Part shown: in pieces, positions 1-8,223 of the stretch
How positions within the stretch are numbered: position 1 is the stretch's first letter
How the letters are laid out: every line of letters begins with the position of its first letter
Assembly: GCA_903882745.1 (NCBI GenBank)
Contig: CAIRYG010000009.1
Coordinates: 1-48,770, forward strand
DNA from: an uncultured Gemmatimonadota bacterium
GTDB taxonomy: Bacteria; Gemmatimonadota; Gemmatimonadetes; Gemmatimonadales; Gemmatimonadaceae
Reading direction: 5' to 3'
Length of the DNA stretch: 48,770 nucleotides
The notes under the pieces: model-generated
Database searches by the model: none
Told to the model about the DNA's origin: nothing
The model's input: only the letters and a program-made list of their open reading frames with translations
Made by a program: the position numbers and the translations under genes

Positions 1-3
1 ACA

Positions 4-145
4 GGCGACTGGTCGGGCGACTGGTCGGGCGACTGGTCGGGCGACTGGTCGGGCGACTGGTCGGGCGACTGGTCGGGCGACTGGTCGGGCGACTGGTCGG
101 GCGACTGGTCGGGCGACTGGTCGGGCGACTGGTCGGGCGACTGGT
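4..145. repeat. 12-bp tandem repeat, about 11.5 copies
   Basis: The unit GGTCGGGCGACT is repeated head to tail without visible variation: eleven exact copies from 11 to 142 plus partial copies on each side. The period is a multiple of three. On the plus strand one frame reads Gly-Asp-Trp-Ser over and over and stays open from the window edge, so it could be the tail of a plus-strand gene that begins outside the window. It could equally be a non-coding minisatellite just past the 3' end of the DCC-family gene. Perfect copies suggest recent expansion by slippage. Confidence 0.95.
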
Positions 146-156
146 GCGGCGAGGAG

Positions 157-579
157 TCATCGGAGGTCGAGAAAGCGGGGTCGGTCGTGGGGCGGCGGGA
201 GCACGCACGAGCGGGACGGTCCGAGCCACTGCATACGGCGACGGGCTATGGCGTTATACCCCAGATCGCGCCAATCGTGTGGGAGGAGTCGGGCGAGCTG
301 CGCGACCGTGGCCCACCCTCCAAGATAGTGCGCGAGGGCGAGGACTGCGTCGGAGCGGATCAGGTATTGGGGCGAGGCCCCTGGCTCAACCCAGACGAGG
401 GAGTCGGCGGTCCTGACCTCGACGGGGGCGTGGGCGAGCAGCGCGGTGGCGGCCGGTCCGTGGAGGGCGGCGAACTGCAGGGTGCCCCGTCGGTCCCAGC
501 GGAGGGCGGTGCGGACCGCACGGCTGCAGAGGGCGCAGTCGCCGTCATAGAGCAGGACCGGGGGTGCGGGGGGCATCAT
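157..579 (-). CDS. DCC-family (DUF393) thiol-disulfide oxidoreductase-like protein
   Basis: A 140-residue protein with the family signature near the N-terminus: Tyr-Asp-Gly-Asp-Cys-Ala-Leu-Cys at about residues 11-18, giving the CxxC pair expected of the thioredoxin-like DCC family. The rest, including the YLGGW and LPHDWRDLGYNAIARRR stretches, also fits the family, as does the length. Two ATG codons stand in tandem at the start (579 and 576). The substrate of such proteins is mostly unknown; a redox role is inferred from the CxxC only. A decayed partial copy lies at 1371-1600. The gene is outside the polysaccharide operon and is separated from it by gene fragments. Confidence 0.8.
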   Translation of the reverse strand: MMPPAPPVLLYDGDCALCSRAVRTALRWDRRGTLQFAALHGPAATALLAHAPVEVRTADSLVWVEPGASPQYLIRSDAVLALAHYLGGWATVAQLARLLPHDWRDLGYNAIARRRMQWLGPSRSCVLPPPHDRPRFLDLR

Positions 580-689
580 CTATAATAACTTTCGGTGCGC
601 AGTCCCCCCATTCTGGAGCCGCCGATGTTCATCCGTAGCGGTCCAGCGCAACATTCAAGCGACCATTCAGTCCTTTCTGCATGATTCCC

Positions 690-770
690 ATTGATCCACA
701 CACCGGCGAAGAGGACGAGCGGTGCGCCGTCTGCGTGCTTGAGGAAGTACGGGTTACCCTCGCTCAGATG
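690..770 (-). pseudogene. fragment resembling SRAP/YedK (HMCES-type) protein
   Basis: One minus-strand frame reads NPYFLKHADGAPLVLFAGVW (about 755 down to 696). It resembles the conserved SRAP-family stretch 'QPYF-I-..DG.P..FAGLW', which lies in the middle of that abasic-site protein. The normal N-terminal MCGRY start with its catalytic Cys2 and the flanking family regions are absent, and the frame ends without further similarity. I read it as a leftover internal piece of a SRAP gene. The similarity is short and found by eye, so confidence is modest. Confidence 0.45.
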
Positions 771-777
771 CCCCTTC

Positions 778-1329
778 ACTGAAGAGGTGGTGGTAATACA
801 CAACAACGCCGTCGGCAACACCAAGCGGGAGGTCGCCAAGACAAGGGCACGGCTCGTCGAAGAGAAGGAGCACCAGGGCTACTGGTTTGCTATGATGCGC
901 GGGCTGCGCGAGGCCACGGGCGATCTCGTGATCACTTGTGAGGGCGACGGGACATTCCTCCCGAGCGACCTCCTCAAGTTCGTCGCCTACACCGACGAGT
1001 TCGAGGTCATCTAAGGTACGCGGACCTCTCGCGCGGTAATATGGTCGGGCGCGTTTATGCCCTTCCCTGTTCGCTTCGGCAACTGGGCGGTCGCCAAGAT
1101 CCTCGAGGTCGTACACAACGGTCCATCGATGACGGACGTGAGCTGCTCATACAGGCTCTTCTCGCGCGAGGTACTCGAGAGCATCTTCGACCTCTTCCCG
1201 CTCTCTGACGGCAAGTCGGCATTCTCTATCGAGGCGATGATCTGGGTGATGCGCCGCGGGTGGCGACCGATAGAGATTCCTTTAAATTAAAATGAGCGGG
1301 TGGGTCGCTCGATGTGCACGGGCGGTCGG
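778..1329 (+). pseudogene. broken family 2 glycosyltransferase (DPM1/polyprenol-phosphate type)
   Basis: One plus-strand frame gives a recognisable GT2 protein: EEVVVIHNN (the VVVIDNN-like strand), then MRGLREATGDLVITCEGDGT (the GDLV..DGD/DXD-like metal region), then VRFGNWAVAKILEVV, TDVSCSYRLFSREVLESIF and WRPIEIPLN. It is interrupted by two in-frame TAA codons, at 1012-1014 and 1288-1290, and the usual N-terminal 'IPAYNEE' segment is missing. Both stops sit where relatives typically have Tyr (VI-Y-GTRTSR and PLN-Y-..RVG), as if TAY changed to TAA twice. The frame resumes perfectly after each stop. Probably dead; sequencing error or readthrough is less likely. Confidence 0.75.
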
Positions 1330-1370
1330 GTTCTCCTTGAACCCCGCGAGCGACGAATGGGCGGTGATGA

Positions 1371-1600
1371 TTACGGCGACGGGCTATGGCGTTATACCCC
1401 AACTTCGCGCCAGTCGTGTGGCAGGAGTCGCGCGAGCTGCACGACCCTGGCCGACCCTCCAAGATAGTACGCGAGGCCGAGGACTGCGTCGGATGGGATG
1501 CGGTATTCGGGCGTCGCCCCCGGTTCCACCCATACCAGGGAGTCGGCGGTCCTGACCTCGAAGTGGGCGCGGGCGAGTAGTCGGGTAGTGCATGCAGCCC
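1371..1600 (-). pseudogene. decayed partial second copy of the DCC-family gene
   Basis: This stretch closely matches 228-450, the 3' half of the intact DCC gene. The shared protein segment is HFEVRTADSLVWVEPGATPE here against PVEVRTADSLVWVEPGASPQ in the intact gene, continuing to LARLLPHDWRE. Near 1402 an extra base shifts the frame, so the GYNAIARRR end falls into another frame. The N-terminal part with the CxxC signature is absent. The copy lies just after the broken GT2 gene, so that gene and the SRAP fragment sit between two direct copies of the same sequence. Confidence 0.8.
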
Positions 1601-1903
1601 GAGCGCCGCTTGGACCTCTTCCTTGGACTTGCTCATCACGAGGGTTCCTCAAATACGTGTACACCCTGTTGATATGCCGCGTTGCTTGCCCTCCTCTTCA
1701 AGAGCCAGCAGCTCGTCAACCATGATGGGATGTTTGGTCCTCAACTGCTGCTGCTTTCAAATCGACGCTCATGCGCGGGACCGGGTGCTCTTTTGGCTCA
1801 TTCTACGGGGCACGCAAGCGGGGAGCTGGCGACCCAGCCCGGGAGCAGCGTCGCCGATCCGCATTGGTTCGCCGGGGTACCCGCCGGCGGATGGCACCAA
1901 ACG
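1601..1903. other. gene-poor spacer
   Basis: I find no convincing gene here. Short frames exist on both strands, for example about 26 codons on the minus strand beginning with ATG near 1724, but none resembles a known family. The stretch separates the fragment mosaic at the window edge from the polysaccharide operon, whose probable terminator follows. Confidence 0.5.
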
Positions 1904-1938
1904 CCCGCGGCCCGCACCGAATGGGTGCGGGCCGCGGG
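1904..1938 (-). terminator. strong hairpin, probable end of the polysaccharide operon
   Basis: A perfect 15-bp inverted repeat (CCCGCGGCCCGCACC at 1904-1918 and its complement at 1924-1938) with a 5-base loop, all G+C rich. It lies about 55 bases past the stop codon of the last operon gene (ydcF-like, stop at 1993). The strand downstream has only a weak T run (GCGTTTGG), so it may be Rho-aided or bidirectional rather than a textbook intrinsic terminator. Confidence 0.6.
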
Positions 1939-1992
1939 ATCGATTGCTTGTGCAGCTATCGCTGGCCGACGAACCGGGCGACGCCGTGTACC

Positions 1993-2760
1993 CTACCTCA
2001 CCACAAAATAGAACAACCGCCCGTACCCCTCTCGCATTGCCATCTCCGTCTGTCGCAGCGCCGCACCGGTCGGCAGAAAATCCAAACCGGACAGAGCTCC
2101 GCCGGCCGACACCTTGAAATCCACAGGGAACGGAATCACTGACACCCCGGCTCGTTCGAAGAGCCGACGCGCGCGTGGCATGTGGAACGCCGAAGTGACG
2201 AGCAGCACCCGCGGAGGACCCCCTCGCCAAGCTGGGCCGGAAAGTCGCGAGCGGAGGAGCGTCGCGACAGCTTGGGCTTCCTCCGCCGTGTTCATCACCG
2301 GAGGAGTTTTCACGATTTGCCCTTCGGGCACTCCCATTGCCTTCGCGTACCCGGCGAGAACGTCACCTTCCGGCTCGGCGCTGGGCTCCCACGGCGACGC
2401 CCCGCCGGTGAAGACGAGCAACGGCGACTTCACCGCTTTGAACAGCTCCACACCGCCGAAGAACCGGTCGGCGTCATTCCATTCGCTGACCGCAGCCTTG
2501 CCAGGAGCAACAGCTCGCCCTTCGCTCAGCACTACAATGGCGTCGGCCTCAGAGGCGTCTGCGGCCAATCCTCGCTCGGCCCGCCCTTCTGTAGCTCGAA
2601 TGGCCAGATTGCTGATGAGAGGTGTGCTGCTCAGCCAGAGGACGGCGAGGCCACTCCAGATGAGTGGACGACGGCGGAAACAGATGCCGGCAAGCACCAG
2701 AATGATCGTGACGCCGACGGGGAGCAGAAATAAAGGGAGGATCTTGTGTAGGTAGATCAC
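1993..2760 (-). CDS. YdcF/ElyC-like (DUF218) membrane protein
   Basis: A 255-residue protein with two hydrophobic segments at the N-terminus (about residues 8-28 and 33-50) and then a DUF218 domain: DAIVVLSEGRAV, a central LLVFTGGASP, and the typical VLLVTSAFHMPRARRLFERAG. Relatives of this family act in envelope or polyprenyl-phosphate metabolism (ElyC), but the exact reaction is not established. The start is GTG at 2760 with an AGGAG-like site about 11 bases upstream. It is the last gene of the operon, 63 bases after wecB, and a strong hairpin follows it. A role in the lipid-carrier side of glycan assembly is inference. Confidence 0.75.
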   Translation of the reverse strand: MIYLHKILPLFLLPVGVTIILVLAGICFRRRPLIWSGLAVLWLSSTPLISNLAIRATEGRAERGLAADASEADAIVVLSEGRAVAPGKAAVSEWNDADRFFGGVELFKAVKSPLLVFTGGASPWEPSAEPEGDVLAGYAKAMGVPEGQIVKTPPVMNTAEEAQAVATLLRSRLSGPAWRGGPPRVLLVTSAFHMPRARRLFERAGVSVIPFPVDFKVSAGGALSGLDFLPTGAALRQTEMAMREGYGRLFYFVVR

Positions 2761-2823
2761 CCGGTGGATGTCTCCTGACGTGGCGTTCTAATTCGGCGGC
2801 CAACACACGGCCGGCAAATGATA

Positions 2824-3927
2824 CTAGTCTATCGAGTTCTTGAGTATTTGTACGATTCGTTCGGCAGTTCGGCCATCCCAACCTTCCGGCCGCCGAGGGG
2901 AGCGCACTTTCGAAATAGCGCGACCGAACGCGTTGACGATTTGTTGTGTATTTCTGACCGGAACGAGCTCATTCGTGCCTTCCGTGACCGTTACCGGTCT
3001 TTCGGTGCTGTCCCTCAGAGTGACGCAGGGAACGCCGAGAACTGTCGTTTCTTCCTGAAGCCCACCGGAGTCCGTGATTACTACAGCGGCGCCGTCCTGC
3101 AGGTGTAGACTTTCTACGTAGCCGATCGGCTCCATCACACGGATTGACCCTGTTTCCAATCCGAAGCCCGTGACGCGCTCCCTGGTCCGCGGGTGCATTG
3201 GGAGAATGACCGGATGGCTGTTCGAAATCACTCGCAAGGCCCCGAGAATCTCCTCGAGCTGCGCGCGATCATCAACATTTGACGGCCGGTGAATGGTCGC
3301 CAATACATATTCCCCGCGCACGAGCCCGAGATCAGTCGCCAGTGACAGCGTTCTGGCGTGTTTGATCACGACCAGAAGTGAATCAATCATGATGTTTCCG
3401 ACAAAAAATATCCGTTCGCGTAGAATGCCTTCCCGCAGGAGATTCGCATCGGCATCGCGGCTTGGCGTCAGGCAGAAATCGGCGAGCTGATCGGTCAGGA
3501 GGCGATTCAATTCTTCTGGCATTGAACGATCGTGGCTTCGAAGGCCTGCTTCGACATGCGCCACTTTAACACCCAGCTTCGCCGCAGCAAGTGCGGCGGC
3601 GAGCGTCGAGTTCACATCCCCAACGACGACCACCAGGTCCGCCTTCCGCTCGAGAATGACTCGCTCCATCTCGACCATGACCCGCGCGGTCTGATTCGCG
3701 TGAGATCCCGATCCAACACCAAGTGACTCGTCGGGAGCCCGAATGCCGAGGTCCCTGAAAAACGCGGAGGACATTCCCTCGTCGTAGTGCTGCCCTGTAT
3801 GGATCAGGACATTGTCCCAGCCGGGCTCAGCGTCCGCGACGCGAAGAATGGGAGCGATCTTCATGAAGTTGGGGCGAGCGCCAACAACATGGAGCACAAC
3901 CTTCATGGAACCGCGTTCGGTACTCAT
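2824..3927 (-). CDS. wecB: UDP-N-acetylglucosamine 2-epimerase, non-hydrolysing
   Basis: Interconverts UDP-GlcNAc and UDP-ManNAc in the cytoplasm. The 367-residue length is normal for WecB. The N-terminal GARPNFMK motif (about residues 16-23) and the catalytic candidates Asp104 (VVGDVNST), Glu126 (HVEAGLRS) and His213 (TIHRPSNVDD) are all present, as is the DSGGLQEE nucleotide-binding stretch. The start overlaps the previous stop by four bases (ATGA); a second ATG at residue 8 is possible. No UDP-ManNAc dehydrogenase (WecC) is present, so the product is either used as ManNAc or oxidised by an enzyme encoded elsewhere. Confidence 0.93.
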   Translation of the reverse strand: MSTERGSMKVVLHVVGARPNFMKIAPILRVADAEPGWDNVLIHTGQHYDEGMSSAFFRDLGIRAPDESLGVGSGSHANQTARVMVEMERVILERKADLVVVVGDVNSTLAAALAAAKLGVKVAHVEAGLRSHDRSMPEELNRLLTDQLADFCLTPSRDADANLLREGILRERIFFVGNIMIDSLLVVIKHARTLSLATDLGLVRGEYVLATIHRPSNVDDRAQLEEILGALRVISNSHPVILPMHPRTRERVTGFGLETGSIRVMEPIGYVESLHLQDGAAVVITDSGGLQEETTVLGVPCVTLRDSTERPVTVTEGTNELVPVRNTQQIVNAFGRAISKVRSPRRPEGWDGRTAERIVQILKNSID

Positions 3928-5099
3928 CGTAGTTTGCGTGTGGATTCGTGGACGCTCTTCACCATGTCGATCACCCGCTGGCGTTCTCCATCAGCGAGGC
4001 TGGAGCCTGATGGCAGGCAGAGGCCGCGCTCGAACAAATCATCGGAAACCGATCCACCAACCGCCTCGTAGGCCGCGAAAATTGGCTGCCGGTGCATTGG
4101 CTTCCAGAGGGGGCGCGACTCGATGTTGTCCTTCTCAAGCGCCAGGCGGATCGCCTCTCGATCGGCCCCGAACTGCTCCGGATCGACCAGCAGGCAGGTG
4201 AGCCAGCGGGTGTGGCGACCCCAGCTCGCCTCGGGTTGAAAGGTCAGGCCTGGAACGGAGCTGAGCGCTGCCTCGTAGACGTCGAAGTTGCGGCGCCTCG
4301 CGGCAACGCGCTCTTCCAGCACCATGAGCTGCCCCCGGCCGATTGCCGCCAGCACGTTCGACATGCGGTAGTTGTACCCGATCTCCGAATGCTGATAGTG
4401 TGGCGCCATATCGCGAGCCTGGGAGGCCAGCTTGTGCGCATGCCGCGACAACGCCTCATCATCCGTTACGAGCATGCCGCCGCCCGATGTCGTGATGATC
4501 TTGTTGCCGTTGAACGAAAAAATCCCGGTTCGGCCGAGTACGCCGGGATGACGGTCCCGATACCGCGCGCCAAGGGCCTCAGCCGCATCCTCGATCAGCG
4601 TGACGCCGTACTTGTCACAGAGCTGAATCAACGGCTCAAGATCGGCCGTCTGGCCGTACAGATGAACCACCAACAGTGCCTTCGGCACTTTCCCGGCTGC
4701 CGCTTTGCGACGCAGTGTGTCTTCGACAAGGCCCGGATCGAGATTCCATGACTGGGTTTCGCTGTCGATGAAGACCGGCCGGGCGCCAACGTACAAGATG
4801 GGGTTGACGGTCGCTGAAAACGTCAGCGAACTCACCAGGACCTCGTCGGCTGGGCCAACGCCGGCGAGCATCAGCGACAGATGAATGGCCGCAGTTCCGG
4901 AACTCAACGCGACCGCGTGCGGGGAGCCAACGGCGCGGGCAAACTCCGATTCGAACGCGTTGACGTGGGGTCCAAGCGGTGCGATCCAATTGCTGGCGAA
5001 CGCCTCGTGTACGAGCTGTGCTTCCAGGACCCCGATATGGGGCGGCGAAAGAAAAACCCTGGGCGGCGTGCTCGCCGCCGATGAAACGCCACTATTCAA
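3924..5099 (-). CDS. DegT/DnrJ/EryC1-type sugar aminotransferase, PglE-like
   Basis: A PLP-dependent aminotransferase that puts an amino group on a nucleotide-keto sugar. It begins with RVFLSPPHIG and has the ALSSGTAAIHL, TLIEDAAEALGARY and FSFNGNKIITTSGGGM motifs; the Lys in NGNKIITT should hold PLP. It lies directly after a PglD-like acetyltransferase and a PglC-like sugar transferase, so PglE (4-amino sugar formation for bacillosamine-type sugars) is the best model. I place the start at TTG 5099, preceded by GGGTGG and overlapping the end of the PglD-like gene; starting at 5144 would add 15 residues without similarity. No PglF-type 4,6-dehydratase is seen in the window. Confidence 0.88.
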   Translation of the reverse strand: MNSGVSSAASTPPRVFLSPPHIGVLEAQLVHEAFASNWIAPLGPHVNAFESEFARAVGSPHAVALSSGTAAIHLSLMLAGVGPADEVLVSSLTFSATVNPILYVGARPVFIDSETQSWNLDPGLVEDTLRRKAAAGKVPKALLVVHLYGQTADLEPLIQLCDKYGVTLIEDAAEALGARYRDRHPGVLGRTGIFSFNGNKIITTSGGGMLVTDDEALSRHAHKLASQARDMAPHYQHSEIGYNYRMSNVLAAIGRGQLMVLEERVAARRRNFDVYEAALSSVPGLTFQPEASWGRHTRWLTCLLVDPEQFGADREAIRLALEKDNIESRPLWKPMHRQPIFAAYEAVGGSVSDDLFERGLCLPSGSSLADGERQRVIDMVKSVHESTRKLR

Positions 5100-5757
5100 G
5101 ATGCCACCCTGGTTTTCTGGTCTTGATGATGCACGCTGGAACACCTCCCACGACCGCGTTTGCCGGAACGTCAGCTGTCACTGCGGCACCAGCCGCGATG
5201 ATGCTCCACTCGCCGATAGCGATACCCTGTTTGACAGAGGCGCCAATACCCACGAACGCACCCTCACCGATCGACACGTTGCCGCCGATGTGAACGCCGG
5301 GCGAGAGCGTGGCCAGCCGGGCCACCGAGACGTCGTGGTTGACGGTGGCACCGCAATTGATGGTGACAAACTCCGCGATCTGAATATCACACGTCAGGAT
5401 ACAACCAGCCTGAACGAAGGAGCCGCGGCCGATCGAGACACGGTCGCCAATCGACGCGTGGGGATGGATCAGAATGGGCCACTCGACGACGTCGTCCGCA
5501 ATGCGGCGAAAGAGCAGTGACTTGACCTCAGGATAGCCAACGCCAAGCAACGCCCGTAACCGCCGGTGCGAAGCTTCGCGGGTCGTCCCGACCACTTGCA
5601 GCGTGCCGATCGTCGTGCCGAGCAAATCGGGCGCGTCGTCAAGAAATCCGCTGACGGATCCCCACGCCAAATCGGCGGCGGCGACCATGCGAGCCGCCGC
5701 CGCGACTTCCCGCCCATGGCCCGACGCCCCCACGATGACCAAGGGTATCGACGTCAC
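5092..5757 (-). CDS. PglD/NeuD-like sugar O/N-acetyltransferase
   Basis: A 221-residue protein. It has an N-terminal small nucleotide-binding-like part (PLVIVGASGHGREVA at about residues 5-19) and a C-terminal left-handed beta helix of hexapeptide repeats (HASIGDRVSIGRGSFVQAG to GVHIGGNVSIGEGAFVGIGA). Conserved His in NHDVSV matches the catalytic base position of PglD. It probably acetylates the 4-amino group made by the neighbouring aminotransferase, using acetyl-CoA. It starts with GTG in a GTGA overlap with the sugar transferase. It could also be an O-acetyltransferase of the NeuD kind. Confidence 0.85.
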   Translation of the reverse strand: MTSIPLVIVGASGHGREVAAAARMVAAADLAWGSVSGFLDDAPDLLGTTIGTLQVVGTTREASHRRLRALLGVGYPEVKSLLFRRIADDVVEWPILIHPHASIGDRVSIGRGSFVQAGCILTCDIQIAEFVTINCGATVNHDVSVARLATLSPGVHIGGNVSIGEGAFVGIGASVKQGIAIGEWSIIAAGAAVTADVPANAVVGGVPACIIKTRKPGWHLE

Positions 5758-6350
5758 TTCCCGCCCGAACCCTCGAACGGCTGAACAGTCGCGTGCCCTT
5801 GCTGCACAATTCCCTCGCGCCGAACGACTCTCACCACCGTCGTCGCCAGGATTCGCAGGTCAAGCCAGAAACTGTGATGGTCGACGTACCACACATCGAG
5901 AGCAAATTTGTCATCCCAACTAATGGCGTTTCTCCCGCAGATCTGAGCCCACCCGGTGATACCGGGCCGCACTTCGTGCCGCCGGGCCTGCGTGGCGGTA
6001 TACAGGGGAAGATACTGCATCAACAAGGGCCGGGGGCCAACCAGGCTCATTTCGCCCCGCAGAACATTCCAAAGCTCGGGCAGTTCATCGAGACTCGACG
6101 CCCGCAGAAATTTGCCAAGTCGCGTAAGTCGCTGTGCGTCGGGAAGGGGCTGATTGTGAGCGCCGTCCAGCTCGCGCATCGTCCGAAACTTGACCAGTTG
6201 AAACGAAATACCGCGAAGGCCGGGGCGCTGTTGTCGAAAGAATACGGGAGACCCTATGGACGCGCGCACCAACACCGCGATGACAAGCATCACCGGCGAG
6301 ACTACGACGAGGCCAACAAGCGCCGCTGTGAAATCGAAGAGGCGTTTCAA
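5754..6350 (-). CDS. initiating sugar-phosphate transferase, PglC-like
   Basis: Transfers a sugar-1-phosphate from a UDP-sugar to the undecaprenyl-phosphate carrier at the inner membrane and so starts the repeat unit. At 198 residues it is the small PglC/WecP-like form. The opening KRLFDF, the single N-terminal hydrophobic segment (about residues 8-30), [16 protein letters not shown] and [20 protein letters not shown] with its catalytic Asp-Glu pair are all intact, as is RPGITGWAQ. The start is TTG at 6350, one base after the heparinase stop, so translation is likely coupled. With the PglD- and PglE-like neighbours it suggests that the first sugar is a bacillosamine-type diamino sugar. Confidence 0.92.
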   Translation of the reverse strand: MKRLFDFTAALVGLVVVSPVMLVIAVLVRASIGSPVFFRQQRPGLRGISFQLVKFRTMRELDGAHNQPLPDAQRLTRLGKFLRASSLDELPELWNVLRGEMSLVGPRPLLMQYLPLYTATQARRHEVRPGITGWAQICGRNAISWDDKFALDVWYVDHHSFWLDLRILATTVVRVVRREGIVQQGHATVQPFEGSGGK

Positions 6351-6351
6351 G

Positions 6352-8223
6352 CTATGGCTTCATTTTCGCAGAGGATAAGATAATCGACGTGCAAACCTCG
6401 AGCGTTTCGCCCTCGCTCTTTCCGCGGCGCGCGCGAATGGCGCGAGTGGGTACGCGCAGGAGATAAGATGGGGAGAACCACGCATCAACAGCGTCGCCGG
6501 CTGGGCGCAGGTCGCTCGCACCATTGGCATGTACGATGTCCAGATCGGCCACTTCGGAACTCAGCAACCAGGTCACCTGGACAGACTGCACCCGCGCATC
6601 GAGGACGGTATCCGTCACAGTCACCTCGTCCCGGCGGATCAGCAAGTCCCGCCTCACCCGGCCCGGTATCTCGGCAACCGCGAGCACGCCGTCGGCGCTC
6701 GTCTCGACGCCGACAATCCGGCTTGAAGGCCAATCGCTCCACAGAAAACGATGCACGTTGGAGGCAGGCTCCTGGTCGTCGAGCACCGGGCCGTTGTGCA
6801 CTCGCCCGACTGCGAGCCCGTTCTTCCACGGCGTCGGAGCATTGTAGGCATACGAGCCTGGGTCAACAATAATCTCCCGGCCATCGACGCTCACGTTCAG
6901 GTGCAAAAGGTCGAGGTGGGATGGTCGGTGATGAAACTCCCCTGCTCGAAGAAACGCGACGACCCCGCGGTGACGGATCGTTAACCATCCACCTTCCGTC
7001 CCGCGGTATACGCCGTCGGCGCGAGGCGAGGTACGTGGCGGCAGCTTCCCTCCCACCCAAGCGAGCACCTCGGAATCGGCAGGAATATCTGCCGGCAGGG
7101 AACTTCCCAGCACGAGGGAAGCGAGTGTAAGCAGCGGTCGGAAGTCCCGATACGCGGACGACGAGATTGGCGACACGCGGGAACCGTCGTTTGCACCAAA
7201 GTTGGGGACTTCCCCACTTTCGGCGTCCACGAGCATGGCGAGCAGTTGGAACGCGGCTTCAAGCCGGATGATGGAGGGTTTGGCAAGACTCTGGCCCGCT
7301 TGCTCCAGGGCGCGCTGAGCCAGGAGCGCCTGGTCTAACGCGACCCGCATATAGTAGAACGAATGCTGCGCGTACCAGCCGTCTCCGAGAAACTGGTCCT
7401 GGATCTGCTCATCCAGCAGGCGGCGTCCGCGGGTCACCCACTCCGCCGCGCGGGGATGAGAACTGCGTAGCCGCAGGCCGATGTGCACGAGGCCCGCCGA
7501 CTCCGAAATGCCGTGATTATTGCGTTGCGACAGGCCGTACACGATCGCATCCTCGATACGCTCGCCCGACCATGCCAGTGCACGGACGACGCCCATCCGG
7601 TCGCCGTCAATCTGGGGCAGCGCCGCCTCTGCATGCAAGAGAGCAATCGCGCGAATGGCGGTCTCCTGACCGCACGACCAGTGAACGCCATAGAAGGGAG
7701 GTGATGACTCGGTCCACTCCTCGAACCTTTGATAGAACGTCGCTGCGAGCGCCGGATCGCCCGAAAGCTTGTACGCGCGAATCAGGTCGTAGGCCCATCC
7801 AAACCGCGCCGGCTCCCACACTTCCTTTATGTCGGCTTGCGGTGGTAGGTGCGGAACTGTCCACCACGGCCCGTCGGGAAAACTGAATGATCCGGAATCT
7901 GTGGTGCTCCATCCCCGAGTCGTCGAGGGAAAGCTTCGCCAGCGGTGGCCAAACGCCTCGTACGAGCCGCTGACCACCCGTTCGCCGCGCTCGAGAATGC
8001 GCGTCTGAATGTCGGAGCTGAGCCTGTCGAAAGAGCCACGGCCGGCGTAGACGCTCCCCGCCGGTGCCGAGGTGCCGCGGTCGATCGCCTGGTGCGGTTC
8101 ACGATGAAATCCGCCGGCCGCCCGGCGCAGCTCATGCACGGCGCGGCGGCGCAGTCCGCGCGCGCCGTACGTCCGCCACACGGTTCTCCACAGCCGCACG
8201 ATCTGGCCGAGCGTGAACTTCAT
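6352..8223 (-). CDS. heparinase II/III family protein (polysaccharide lyase-like)
   Basis: A 623-residue protein with the two-part family layout. An N-terminal alpha toroid contains EVWEPARFGWAYDL, RNNHGISESAGL and QHSFYYMRVALDQA, which carry the conserved Asn/His and Tyr. A C-terminal beta-sandwich contains HRPSHLDLLHLNVSVDG and IVDPGSYAYN. There is no convincing signal peptide. Such proteins are common inside EPS loci, where they are thought to trim or edit uronic-acid polymers; that role here is inference, supported by the UDP-glucuronate epimerase in the same operon. ATG at 8223 overlaps the preceding stop by four bases. Confidence 0.9.
   Translation of the reverse strand: MKFTLGQIVRLWRTVWRTYGARGLRRRAVHELRRAAGGFHREPHQAIDRGTSAPAGSVYAGRGSFDRLSSDIQTRILERGERVVSGSYEAFGHRWRSFPSTTRGWSTTDSGSFSFPDGPWWTVPHLPPQADIKEVWEPARFGWAYDLIRAYKLSGDPALAATFYQRFEEWTESSPPFYGVHWSCGQETAIRAIALLHAEAALPQIDGDRMGVVRALAWSGERIEDAIVYGLSQRNNHGISESAGLVHIGLRLRSSHPRAAEWVTRGRRLLDEQIQDQFLGDGWYAQHSFYYMRVALDQALLAQRALEQAGQSLAKPSIIRLEAAFQLLAMLVDAESGEVPNFGANDGSRVSPISSSAYRDFRPLLTLASLVLGSSLPADIPADSEVLAWVGGKLPPRTSPRADGVYRGTEGGWLTIRHRGVVAFLRAGEFHHRPSHLDLLHLNVSVDGREIIVDPGSYAYNAPTPWKNGLAVGRVHNGPVLDDQEPASNVHRFLWSDWPSSRIVGVETSADGVLAVAEIPGRVRRDLLIRRDEVTVTDTVLDARVQSVQVTWLLSSEVADLDIVHANGASDLRPAGDAVDAWFSPSYLLRVPTRAIRARRGKSEGETLEVCTSIILSSAKMKP

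Noticed and set aside
4-145. Tandem repeats as a CRISPR array
   Set aside because: The 12-bp unit has no spacers between copies and no cas genes are nearby.
1904-1938. Inverted repeat as a transposon end
   Set aside because: It is a single tight hairpin with a 5-base loop, with no transposase or second end nearby; an operon-end terminator fits better.
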